Made by a program: the position numbers and the translations under genes
The notes under the pieces: generated by a model
Databases searched by the model: none
Told to the model about the DNA's origin: nothing
What the model saw: the letters and a program-made list of their open reading frames with translations, nothing else
Shown here: positions 1 to 9,300 of the stretch, one piece after another
Layout: each line of letters opens with the position of its first letter
Numbering within the stretch: the first letter of the stretch is position 1
DNA from: an uncultured Collinsella sp.
Lineage (GTDB): Bacteria > Actinomycetota > Coriobacteriia > Coriobacteriales > Coriobacteriaceae
NCBI GenBank assembly: GCA_900545665.1
Contig: UQZU01000023.1
Coordinates: 1 to 34,842 of the forward strand
Direction of reading: 5' to 3'
Length of the DNA: 34,842 nt

Positions 1-39
1 ACTGCGGGAACGGCCTATCCGCTCAAAGTGTTCGGCTGA
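1..39 (+). CDS. possible 3' end of an upstream gene
   Basis: From base 1 one frame reads 12 codons (ending PLKVFG) to a TGA at 37-39. It could be the tail of a gene lying mostly outside the window. Twelve codons are too few to recognise a family. The frame of the downstream regulator is also open back to the window edge, so the choice is uncertain. Confidence 0.25.
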   Translation, partial: TAGTAYPLKVFG

Positions 40-152
40 GATCGGAAATCAACCTCGGCGGGGCCGGCACCGGGGCAAAGCGCGCGAGGTACAGGTGTAA
101 GATATGCGACAGATTGACGAGTGTTGTCTTTGCCCTGAGGATGGCGATACCA

Positions 153-737
153 GTGGACCTTCGCATCAAGAAAACCTACCGCGCCCTGTTCGATGCCTTT
201 ACCGAGCTTCTCGAGGAGCATCGTTTTGAGGACCTGACGGTTGCCATGCTGTGCGACCGCGCCATGATTCGCCGCACGACGTTCTACAAGCACTTTCGTG
301 ACAAGAACGATTACTTTGCCTTTTATATCGATGAGCTCATGTCGGGCTTGCCGCAAAAACAGCCCGATGAGGCCGGCGCAGTGTCTGCCGAGGACGTGCG
401 CGCGCTTCGACACGCGATTTTGGACGATGCCATGGATTTGATTCTGGCGCACGAGCGGCTCATGGACAACATTTTGGCAAGCAGCATGTCGGGCATGTTG
501 ACCAACGTTATTTGCGACCGCATTGCCCGCTCCATCCGCGAGCGTGTGATGAACGTGCTTGCCGAGGATGCCCTGGCCCCCGTGTCACTTGAGACGACGT
601 CTGAGTTTGTCGCCGGCGGTATTATTCGACTTTTCACGATATGGTGGGAATCGGGCCACGATCTTGAGCGTCGACCTGAGATAGCCGACGTGGTCGATGC
701 ACTGTTTGAGCGGACCATGACGCCGGTGCATCACTAG
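153..737 (+). CDS. TetR/AcrR-family transcriptional regulator
   Basis: About 194 aa from GTG153. The N-terminus (DLRIKKTYRALFDAF, then a helix-turn-helix with TVAMLCDRAMIRRTTFYKHF at about residues 29-48) is the classic TetR DNA-binding domain ending in the conserved TxYxHF-type helix. The remaining about 140 residues are helical and should form the ligand-binding/dimerisation domain; they do not identify a ligand. Start: the only purine-rich stretch (TGAGG, 136-140) abuts an ATG at 141, so it can only serve GTG153 at a long 12-nt spacing. TTG114 has no visible Shine-Dalgarno and would add residues unlike the family. The gene converges on tRNA-Ser with a 3-bp gap. No operator or target gene can be named; an unseen upstream neighbour may be the target. 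Confidence 0.85.
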   Translation: MDLRIKKTYRALFDAFTELLEEHRFEDLTVAMLCDRAMIRRTTFYKHFRDKNDYFAFYIDELMSGLPQKQPDEAGAVSAEDVRALRHAILDDAMDLILAHERLMDNILASSMSGMLTNVICDRIARSIRERVMNVLAEDALAPVSLETTSEFVAGGIIRLFTIWWESGHDLERRPEIADVVDALFERTMTPVHH

Positions 738-740
738 AAG

Positions 741-830
741 TGGCGGAGAGAGGGGGATTCGAACCCCCGGAACGCTCTCGCGCTCAACGGTTTTCAAGAC
801 CGCCGCATTCAACCGCTCTGCCATCTCTCC
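741..830 (-). tRNA. tRNA-Ser (anticodon UGA), CCA encoded
   Basis: Read on the minus strand, the acceptor stem GGAGAGA pairs with TCTCTCC, followed by discriminator G and an encoded CCA (741-743). The anticodon stem GCGGT/ACCGT closes the loop CTTGAAA with anticodon TGA. The long variable arm is typical of class II serine tRNA, and the T arm is GGGGG-TTCGAAT-CCCCC. All arms are intact. It lies between the convergent regulator and the divergent tadA fusion gene. I see no T-run terminator immediately downstream, so transcription may run into the antisense of the regulator's 3' end. Confidence 0.97.
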
Positions 831-840
831 GTGAGTCGTA

Positions 841-869
841 ATGATAGCATCGTTTTGAATTTGCAACAG
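841..869 (-). promoter_or_regulatory. candidate promoter for tRNA-Ser
   Basis: On the minus strand, TATCAT (841-846) sits 10 bp upstream of the tRNA 5' end, a suitable -10. A weak -35 CTGTTG (864-869) lies 17 bp further up. The region is the 51-bp divergent gap shared with the tadA fusion gene, whose Shine-Dalgarno it overlaps. The -10 is reasonable, the -35 poor. Confidence 0.35.
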
Positions 870-881
870 GGAAGGCGAACG

Positions 882-2663
882 ATGACGATCACCGAAATCG
901 ACGAGAAGTTCATGCGCGAGGCGCTGGCCGAGGCGCGCGCCGCCGCGGCGGTGGGCGAGGTGCCCATCGGAGCCGTAGTGGTGCGCGACGGCGAGATTGT
1001 CGCGAGGGCGCACAATCGGCGCGAGCTCGATCAGGATCCTTCGGCTCATGCAGAGTTCGCGGCCCTGTGCGCTGCCGCTCGGTCGCTCGGTCGCTGGCGC
1101 CTTTCCGATTGCACGGTCTACGTGACGCTCGAGCCATGCTGCATGTGTGCGGGGCTTATGGTTAACGCGCGCGTGGGGCGCTGCGTGTATGGCGCGAGCG
1201 ACGCCAAGGCGGGCGCGTTGGGATCCCTATACGATTTGAATGCCGACTCGCGCCTGAATCATCGGTTTAACGTGACGGCTGGGGTCCTGGCGGATGAATG
1301 CCGCGAGCTGCTGAGTGGCTATTTTGGCGGTCTGCGCGGAGCGGGCGGCGCTGATTGCGGTTGTGGGGCCGATCTTGAAGCGCACGCCGCTCACGCCGCA
1401 GCGCTTGCAGGTGCCGGTGAGGATGCTGGCACGGCGGTTGACTTTGGTCCTGCGTGCCGCCGACCCCGCCGTGTGCTGTTGGCGATCGACTCCTTTAAGG
1501 GCAGCATTTCGAGCGCGCAGGCGGAGGCGGCGGTTGCCGAGGGCATGCGCCGTGTGTGGCCCGATGCCGAGGTGCGCGCATTGCCGCTGGCAGATGGTGG
1601 CGAGGGAACGCTCGATGCCGTTGCCGCCTGCGGTGGCGAGCTCTCAACCTGCGAGGTCGCAGGGCCCTTGGGCGACCGCGTGTCTGCCCGGATGCTGGTG
1701 GACGGCGAGCGCGAGTCGGCTGCAATTGAGATGGCCGAGGCGGCGGGTATTGGGTATTCGCCCTGCACGGAATCGGCGGCGCTTGCGGCTTCGACCTATG
1801 GTGTGGGCGAGCTTATGATCCATGCGGTTCGCGCAGGCGCAAAGACTATCTATATTGGCTTGGGCGGCAGCGCCACCAACGACGGTGGCGCCGGCATGCT
1901 GCAGGCGCTGGGCGCGCGTGTGGTCGATGATCAGGACTGCGATGTCGCCCCCGGTCTTGCGGGCCTTGAACACGTGTCGAGTATCGATTTGACGTCAGCG
2001 CTTCGTGCACTGAGCGGCGCTCGTATCGTTGTGCTTTCGGATGTCGAGAATCCGCTCGTGGGGCGCCGCGGTGCGCTGGCGGTGTTTGGCGGGCAGAAGG
2101 GTCTGCCGACGGATGATGCCGAGGCACTGAGCAGGTGCGACAGCTGGATGGTCGGCTACGGTCGCCTGCTCGATGCGGCAATTACCGGGGTGCGGGCTCA
2201 GGGATTGTTGCGCGTGCCCGAGGGCGCACGGACATTTGGCTCGGTGCTCGGAGTGCCCGGCGCGGGCGCTGCCGGTGGCTTGGGCGCGGCGTTGCTGGCG
2301 CTCGGTGCGGAGCTGCGCTCGGGTGTGGAGACGGTGCTCGATCTCGTGGGGTTTGACGAGCGCGTGCGCGATGTCGACCTGGTCATAACGGGCGAGGGCA
2401 ATATGGATGAGCAGTCCGCCGCCGGTAAGGCGCCGGTGGGTGTGGCCCGTCGTGCGAAGCGATATGGCAAGCCGGTGATTGCTGTCGTGGGCGGTCGCGC
2501 TGATAACCTGGATGCGGTGTGTGTGCAGGGCATCGACTTGGTGCTTCCGATCTGCCGCAAGCCCATGGGCCTGGAACAGGCACTCGATCCGCAAGAAGCC
2601 ACAACCAACCTCATCTGCGCCGGCGAAGCGGCCGCTCGATCCTACGACCTTGGCCGTATCTAA
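882..2663 (+). CDS. fusion protein: TadA-like tRNA adenosine deaminase + glycerate kinase
   Basis: A 593-aa bifunctional protein. Residues 1-150 are a complete TadA-like deaminase: zinc ligands and catalytic Glu in H56-A-E58 and P85-C-C-M-C89. This family converts A34 to inosine in tRNA-Arg(ACG). Residues 151-196 are an Ala/Gly-rich linker. Residues about 197-593 are a GlxK/GarK-type glycerate kinase, recognisable from VLLAIDSFKGS, LPLADGGEGT, IGLGGSATNDGG and the C-terminal ITGEGNMDEQSAAGK; it phosphorylates D-glycerate. The two activities have no known pathway link. Start: ATG882 has AGGGAAGG at 868-875, 6 nt upstream; an in-frame GTG at 831 abuts the tRNA and lacks a site. The reading frame runs through the linker without interruption. 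A sequencing frameshift that fused two adjacent genes cannot be fully excluded, but both domains are intact and share one frame. Confidence 0.88.
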   Translation: MTITEIDEKFMREALAEARAAAAVGEVPIGAVVVRDGEIVARAHNRRELDQDPSAHAEFAALCAAARSLGRWRLSDCTVYVTLEPCCMCAGLMVNARVGRCVYGASDAKAGALGSLYDLNADSRLNHRFNVTAGVLADECRELLSGYFGGLRGAGGADCGCGADLEAHAAHAAALAGAGEDAGTAVDFGPACRRPRRVLLAIDSFKGSISSAQAEAAVAEGMRRVWPDAEVRALPLADGGEGTLDAVAACGGELSTCEVAGPLGDRVSARMLVDGERESAAIEMAEAAGIGYSPCTESAALAASTYGVGELMIHAVRAGAKTIYIGLGGSATNDGGAGMLQALGARVVDDQDCDVAPGLAGLEHVSSIDLTSALRALSGARIVVLSDVENPLVGRRGALAVFGGQKGLPTDDAEALSRCDSWMVGYGRLLDAAITGVRAQGLLRVPEGARTFGSVLGVPGAGAAGGLGAALLALGAELRSGVETVLDLVGFDERVRDVDLVITGEGNMDEQSAAGKAPVGVARRAKRYGKPVIAVVGGRADNLDAVCVQGIDLVLPICRKPMGLEQALDPQEATTNLICAGEAAARSYDLGRI

Positions 2664-2680
2664 AACCCATCCCCTCGATA

Positions 2681-2749
2681 AGTTGCGGTGAAATACGGAG
2701 CGTTTTTGCCTTTAAGGGGCCAATTCAGTCCGTATTCCACCGCAACTTC
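2681..2749. repeat. 20-bp inverted repeat (hairpin) after the fusion gene
   Basis: AAGTTGCGGTGAAATACGGA (2681-2700) pairs with 2730-2749 with a single A/G difference; the loop is 29 nt. It begins 17 bp after the stop codon at 2661-2663. It could act as a terminator-like structure, but no T-run follows the 3' arm. The long, nearly perfect arms suggest a dispersed palindromic element. The first of three such elements in this gene-free stretch. Confidence 0.7.
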
Positions 2750-2815
2750 GAGAATGGCCATTCGAGGTTGGCCGCCTTGTGCCTTGGGTCGGACCGTTTG
2801 CCACGAAACGTGGCC

Positions 2816-2943
2816 ATCTACTACGTTAAACCGGCCACCCTCGACCATCCCGGATTTTGTGAAATTAAAACCGCAGGTAGAAAGCTTGCCGATTTTCGAA
2901 AAAGCCGGCTATGGTTGACCCCTGCGGCCTAAACGTAGTAGAT
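2816..2943. repeat. 128-bp structured intergenic element with 12-bp perfect terminal inverted repeats
   Basis: ATCTACTACGTT (2816-2827) is the exact reverse complement of AACGTAGTAGAT (2932-2943). Inside, ACCGCAGG (from about 2870) and CCTGCGGC (about 2921-2928), and GGCC/GCCGG-type blocks, can pair further. No credible reading frame fills it. Terminal repeats around a non-coding core are compatible with a small MITE-like or RNA-structured repeat. Confidence 0.5.
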
Positions 2944-2979
2944 AGGTCCTTTTCGTGGCGCAGCGTCAGACCAGTCTTT

Positions 2980-3047
2980 TTGGGGCGGGGTTATTTTGAC
3001 TACATGCCGATCTGATTGCCCAAGTAGTCAAAATAGCCCCGTCCCAA
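2980..3047. repeat. 24-bp inverted repeat (hairpin)
   Basis: The arm at 2980-3003 (TTGGGGCGGGGTTATTTTGA then CTAC) pairs with 3024-3047 with two mismatches across a 20-nt loop. The 5' flank is a T-run (2977-2980), so on the minus strand the stem is followed by A-rich then T-rich sequence. It looks like a dispersed palindrome rather than a regular terminator. Between it and 3213 I see no gene or clear signal. Confidence 0.65.
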
Positions 3048-3213
3048 ATTAGCTACTTTGTGGGTTGTGGGGGATAAAGATTGCCGGTCGATATGTCCTA
3101 CTGGGGTATGTCGATGGCGCGAGTGGTTCGATTTTGAGCCTGAGTGGCAACCCGAGGCGAAATTTCAGGTCACCCAAATTGCTACAATTTTAAGCATATA
3201 GCGATGTCCTGCC

Positions 3214-3245
3214 TTGCGTTTCTGCGCGGGGGGGGGGCGTATATT
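3214..3245 (+). promoter_or_regulatory. candidate promoter of the giant adhesin with a G10 tract in the spacer
   Basis: TTGCGT (3214-3219) and TATATT (3240-3245) resemble -35 and -10 boxes separated by 20 bp, of which 3228-3237 are ten consecutive G. The -10 is good (5/6) and the -35 weak (3/6). Loss of three G would give a 17-bp spacer. An alternative -10, TACAAT (3272-3277), lies closer to the gene with no good -35; in that case the G tract would sit just upstream of the promoter. Confidence 0.45.
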
Positions 3246-3318
3246 TGCATCGATGGGGACGACGACACACATACAATGAGCTGTTTCTTGCCGTCCTCAT
3301 GGATTGGGGAGGGCCTTC

Positions 3319-6300
3319 ATGAATCGCGCGTGTGCGAGAGCTCGAGAAATGCTAAAGCCTTTTGGCAAGAAAACCAATACCGCCAAGCGTGTCCTGAGGG
3401 TTTTGGCCGTCCCGCTGGCGGCGTGTGCACTCTTGTTTGGTGCGACGAGTGCGTCGGCCGACCAGACGGTTCCCTTTAGCAACCACATCGTGAAGACGGT
3501 GAATCCAACCGGCACCACGGTCAATCTGTTCGACTACTGGGTCGTCGATGGCGCCAATGATAAGTCCGTCAACATAAACAACAATAATGGCAATAACGAC
3601 ACCGGCATCAACAAAAATCATCAGCTCAAGTTCAATGGTGGTGGCGGCACGGGCATTAACAAGTGGACGGGCAGAAGCGGCATTGACGGCTTTGGACGTC
3701 TTCCATTTGTGAAGAACACGCTGGTGAATGGCTATCCCGAGATCAAGGCTGATACCTATGCCTCATACGGCACGAAAGGCGATTGCACCGATGAATCGCT
3801 GGCCTATCTCTTTAACAACGACAGTCAGGCCAACGGCAAGCAGAATGGCAAGGCCGTCTACAACAACGTGAAGGGCCTTTTCCGGCTCAAGGATGGCTAT
3901 TACGTTTACGACTCGTATGGTTCTAAAGGTAACTATGCCGTATATAATCCCACGACCAACTCCTTTAACGTCTACGATAAGGCGGGCGTATATAAGGGCG
4001 GCGTATCAGATGCAAATCTGGGCCAGTTCTTCCCCTTTGACTCGGCTGACAAGGTTTTTGATGAGAAGGGCAACAGCCTCTCCCCTAAGCAGATCATTGA
4101 TGGAAGCACGAATCTCAACCATCACTTTGGCATGTCCGTAACCACGGAGTTTGTCCAGCCTGCGAGCGGCAAGACCACCGGTAACAAAGATATGATCTTT
4201 GAGTTCTCGGGCGATGACGACGTCTGGGTGTACATCGATGGCGTACTCGTGGGCGATCTGGGTGGCATCCACGAGAAGGCGACGCTCAAGATCAACTTCG
4301 CCACCGGTGGCGTGCATGTCGGTCATGTCGACAATGCCAATGATCCCGAAAAGACAATTCAAGACACCACCATTAAGGCGATGTTCCAAGCTGCCGGCGC
4401 AGATACTTCAAACAGAAGATTCTCCGGCAACACCTTCCTCGACAGCTCCAAGCACACGCTGAGCTTCTTCTATCTGGAGCGCGGCGCGGGTGCATCGAAC
4501 ATGTCGCTTAAGTTCAACCTCACCACCCTGCCGTCGTCCGAGGTCGCGAAGGTCGACCAGAACGGCGAGGCAGTCCAGGGTGCCGAGTTTGCTCTGTATC
4601 AGTCAGATGCCAACTGGAACGCGCAGGATGAGGCCATCGCTCAGGGCACGACGGACGCCAATGGCCAGCTGGTACTTCTGAAGCCGGACAGGTCCGTTCT
4701 TTCGTTTGATAACCAGCACGCTGAGGGACACGATTACTTTGTACTCAAAGAGGTTGGCCTGCCCGCGGGATATCGCTCGAGTCTGACCTCATCGACCACC
4801 GCAACGCCAGGTGAGCTGCATCTGCAATACAAGAAAGCTGCGAGCGGCACGGGTGGCGTGGTGGTTGCACCGCAGACGACGGTCACCACGGCCGACGGCA
4901 AGTTATGGACGGGTAGCCGCATGTGGCTGAACGGCGGCTATCTGGCCGCTAAGGAGACCATTTCTCTTAATAAAGAAACAAAAGACAATAAGGGCAACGC
5001 CATTAGCTCGGGTACGACCTTCGCCGTCGTGCTCAAGCTCACCGGTGCGAGCGAGGACCACACAAGCGAAGACGCGTGGACGGCGGTCACGGGCAACCCG
5101 CTCAATGGCTATAAGCTGTGCTCCGCGCACGGCATTGCCGGTGCGGTCGAGGCTGCCAAATCGGCGGACACGAGTGTCTTTGATGTTGATACCAAGGGCG
5201 ACTACGTGGTGACGGTCAGGTCGCTGCCCGGAGATATCGAGAAGTACGCCGCCATGATGACGGACAAGTCGAAGGCGGAATATACCGTGGCGGTGTATCA
5301 CACCACGGCATCGTCTCTGGCGGGGGCAACCATCGACAACACCTCTATGGTCCAATATCAAACGATAAACAGGCAGTTCTCTACGGTGATCCACCTCACC
5401 AACGTTCAGAACCGTCTGTTTGTGCAGAAGGTTGACGACCTGGGCAAGCCCGTGAACGGCGCGACGTTTGAGCTGTACCAGGCCAAGGACGTTACCGGCG
5501 ACAGTCCCAGCACGTATGCCATTAAATCGGGTGCCGAGCCGTATGACACCGTGAAGGCAAACGGCATGACCTATCCGTATGACATTGAGGGTGCTGCATG
5601 CTTCCCGCTCGATTCGACAAAGCATGCACCCCTTATCAAGGGTACGTACTACCTGCGTGAGTCTAAAAGCCCGGATGGTTATGAGATTAACAACACTATC
5701 ACCAAGGTAATCGTGGATGATTCGGGCGTATACGTGGACGCCGGTGAGGAGAACGACGGCGTGCGTAGCATGAGCGGCCCGGGTTCGCTGATTGCCTCGT
5801 TGGCGCAGTTTGGCTCTCCCGACTCGATCGATAATACGCTGACGCACATCAAGGGCAAGCTGCAGAGCGCGACTGGTGCAGATGTCAAGGGTAACCTGAC
5901 GTGGGGCCAGACGAGCACTGCCAAGGGCGTGACGCCTTCTCTGGCGGACGACTTGATGCACATGCGCTACGACAAGGCGACGCAGGGCACCAAGACCATT
6001 CTGCGCTATGTCGAGGACGGTGGCGAGCGCGACGGCCAGCTGGCGACCATCTTTGCCGATACGGGCATCAACCGCATGGCCCTTTATCAAGACGATGATG
6101 CCACCAATGGCACCGATCTGGGCACACTCCAGCTCAATCATCTCTTTACCACGGCAACGGCCGTGCAGTATACCGATTGTCGCGTGGCACCTCTGCAGGT
6201 GACCAAGACGGTGACGGCAGATACTGGTCTTACTGCACCCACTAAGGATGCGAATAACGAGGATCTGACGTTTACGTTTAAGTTCACCCTGCCGGAGTCC

Positions 6301-9300
6301 CAGAAGGGCTACGAGGCGCATGTGTTCGATGCGAACGGCAATTCCGTGGGTAAATCTTTCACGCTCATGAACGGCGACACCCACTCCATCAAGGCCGGCG
6401 AGACCATCCGCGTATACGGCCTTAAGAAGGGTGGCAGCTATAGCGTGAGCGAGCTCACCACCAAGGGCGAGGCGTCCAGTGGCAATGTGCTGGCGAGTAT
6501 CGTCAACGCTGTGACCGGCTCTGCCGATGAGTCGGTGCTTCCGGCTGGCTTTAGCCTCGTGAGCCGCAAAGCCGGCGGCGAGGAGCAGTCGGGAATTGGC
6601 AACACCATCGAGGGCAAGATTGCAGCGCTCGTGGACGGGGAGATCCCTGCGAGCAACAAACTCGAGTTTACCAACAACTACAGCGCCAGCCCCGTAAAGC
6701 TCGACGCCCAGAATGGTCTGAGCGCCAAGAAGGTGCTCGAAGGTCGCGATTGGGCCGATGGCGATTCCTTTACCGTGCAGCTTACGCCTAAGGACGGCGC
6801 CCCCATGCCCGACGGTGCCAAGAGCGCGATGGCGACGGTTGAGCTCACCAAGAAGACCCCGAAGGCGACGTTTGGTGATATTACCTATAACAAGCCGGGT
6901 ACCTACACCTATACCATCTCGGAGGATATTCCCGGCTCCAATGCCAGGGCGGATGGCATAAGCTACTCCGCTGCCGTCTATACCGCGACGGTCAAGGTGG
7001 ATGATAACCGCGCCGGTGCACTGGTCGTTACGAGCGTGGAGTATCAGCAAGTGCGTGACGACGCGGGTGTCGAGACCAAGACGGATGTTGCCGATAAGGT
7101 CGCAACCTTCACCAACCGTTACGATACGCACGAACATAGCATCATCATCCATGCCCAAAAGAACCTGACCGACAACGCCGGGACGTTCCCGCTTGCCCAG
7201 AATGCCTTTGACTTTAAGCTCGAGGGCGTGGGTGGCTATGCAGATGCCAGTGCGGTATTCAACCTCGATACGGTCGATAAGAACATGGCGGCCCCCATGC
7301 CACAGGGTACCGAGGGCAACACCGCGACCGTGGGCAACAACGCTGACGGTACGGTGACATGGCCGGCGATCTCCTATACCGCCAAGGCGGATGCGGGACG
7401 CGCCTACGTGTACAGGTTTACTGAGAGTCTCGGTAGCGTTGCGGGCATGACCTACAACTACGACGGATCGGTCTATTACGCCGTGGTGCGCAACGCCAAG
7501 AAGGGTGCTGGCATCCAGACCTCGATCGAGTACTACAAGGCCGCAGAAAACAACTCGGTAGAGCAGCTGGGCAAGAATATCACGCCCTCCTTTACCAATA
7601 TATATAGTGTGGAGCCCACGAGCGTGACCCTGCAGGGCCAAAAGACTGTGAGCGGTCGCGACTGGAACCAGGGCGAGAGCTATGCCTTTGACCTTGCTGC
7701 CGCTACGGACGATGCCGGTGCGACCGGTTTGGGCAAGACCACAAAGCAGGCGGTAACGGATGGGGCTGTTGCCATCGTCGTCAACAAGGCTGTCGCCAGC
7801 ACGCCCGAGTCGGGACGCGTGGCATCGTTCTCCTTTGGCACCGAAGCCGCCCCGACCGTGACGTTCAACCGCGCAGGCACCTTTAGCTTCAACATCACCG
7901 AGAAAGCTGCGCAGGATGGTCAGGCGGGCATGTCTATGGACAAGCACACCGCACGCGCGACCGTCGTGGTGACCGATCTGGATGAGTCGGGCAACCACAC
8001 GGGCATGCTGCGCGTGTCGAGCGTGACCTACGCCAACACCGGCGCCTCCGATGCGGACAAGGTCGTAACTGACAAGGCCGCCTTTACCAACGCGTACCAT
8101 GCGTCGGGCACCTTTGGTGGCGTGACGGTGAGCAAGATCCTTGAGGGTCGCGCCTCTACCGCGGGCCAGTTTACCTTTGCCGTGACGGGCCTTTGGTACA
8201 ACGGCGTTCAGACGTCGGTCGATGGCTCCGAGGCCAACCTGTCCAACAAGGCGGCAGGGGCTGGCGTGTCTGGTGCCGTGGTGAGCGCAAGCGGGCAAGA
8301 GAAGCTCTTTGCCCGTAAGCTCACGGAACAGGACCTTGGCCGTACATTTGCCTATCGCATCCACGAGAACCAGCCTACGGCTGCCGGCTACACCTATGAC
8401 ACCGGCTACACGGGCGATGCCATCGTGCTCGTCAAGGTTCTTGCACGCAAGAACGACCCCGCTAAGCTCTATACCGTGACGACCGTGCTCAAGGGTGCGG
8501 GTGTGACGGAGCTGCTGGGCGACGGTGCCGATGCGAGCGCGCTGACGGACGAAAAGATCGTCCAGCTCAAGCAAGATTCGACTACCTACGTGCAACAGTA
8601 CGATGCAAGTGAGGCCGGCGCCACAACGCCTGCCGTCTCGTTTGTGAATCGCTATGAGGCAAGTCTCGACTATGGCGCCGCTGGCGGTCTGCAGATCGAG
8701 AAGACGTTGACGTATCCCAAGGACGCGACCGTTTTTGGCTCGCCTAAGAGCACGTTCCGTTATATCGTCAAGCCTGCCGACGAGACATCTGCCAGCAAGG
8801 TTGGCATTTCCACGAATGGCAAGGTCTTTGAGACCGCAAACGTCGAGGCCGACGCCCCCAAGACCGTGAGTTTGATACCTGCGGGTGGGTTGACCTTCAC
8901 TCAGGATGATGCCGACAAGACGTTCACCTATACGGTGAGTGAGATTGACGACAAGGCGACGGGCTATACGTACGACAAGACGGTCCATACGGTTAAGGCT
9001 GTCGTGGCGGATAACGGCGACGGTACGCTTAGAGTCACGACAGCGGTAAGCAAGCAGGTCGATGGCAAGGACGAGCTCGAGGGCCAGTGGATCTATCCGT
9101 CTGGTGCAACGTCCACCGGTGTCGCGACGGTCAAATTCAAGAACACCTATACGGTCACCGAGGCGGCAACCTATACTCCGTCCGTGACGAAGGTTGTTGT
9201 CGGTGCCAATGCTCCGGACAAGTTCACCTTTGCCATGACCGCGGCTGACGATGCTACCAAGGCTGCCATCAGCGGCAGGCTCATCACCGGCTCTTCGATG

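Noticed and set aside
831..881. GTG831 as start of the deaminase-kinase fusion
   Set aside because: It abuts the tRNA 5' end, has no ribosome site, and the extra 17 residues are unlike TadA N-termini; ATG882 has AGGGAAGG.
585..1049. A 154-codon minus-strand frame across the tRNA-Ser gene
   Set aside because: It would translate the tRNA and overlap two well-supported genes.
2519..2932. A 137-codon plus-strand frame running from the kinase into the intergenic region
   Set aside because: It overlaps the kinase out of frame, crosses a palindrome and resembles no protein family.
3304..3318. TTG3304 as start of the giant adhesin
   Set aside because: It overlaps the Shine-Dalgarno GGGGAGGG used by ATG3319.
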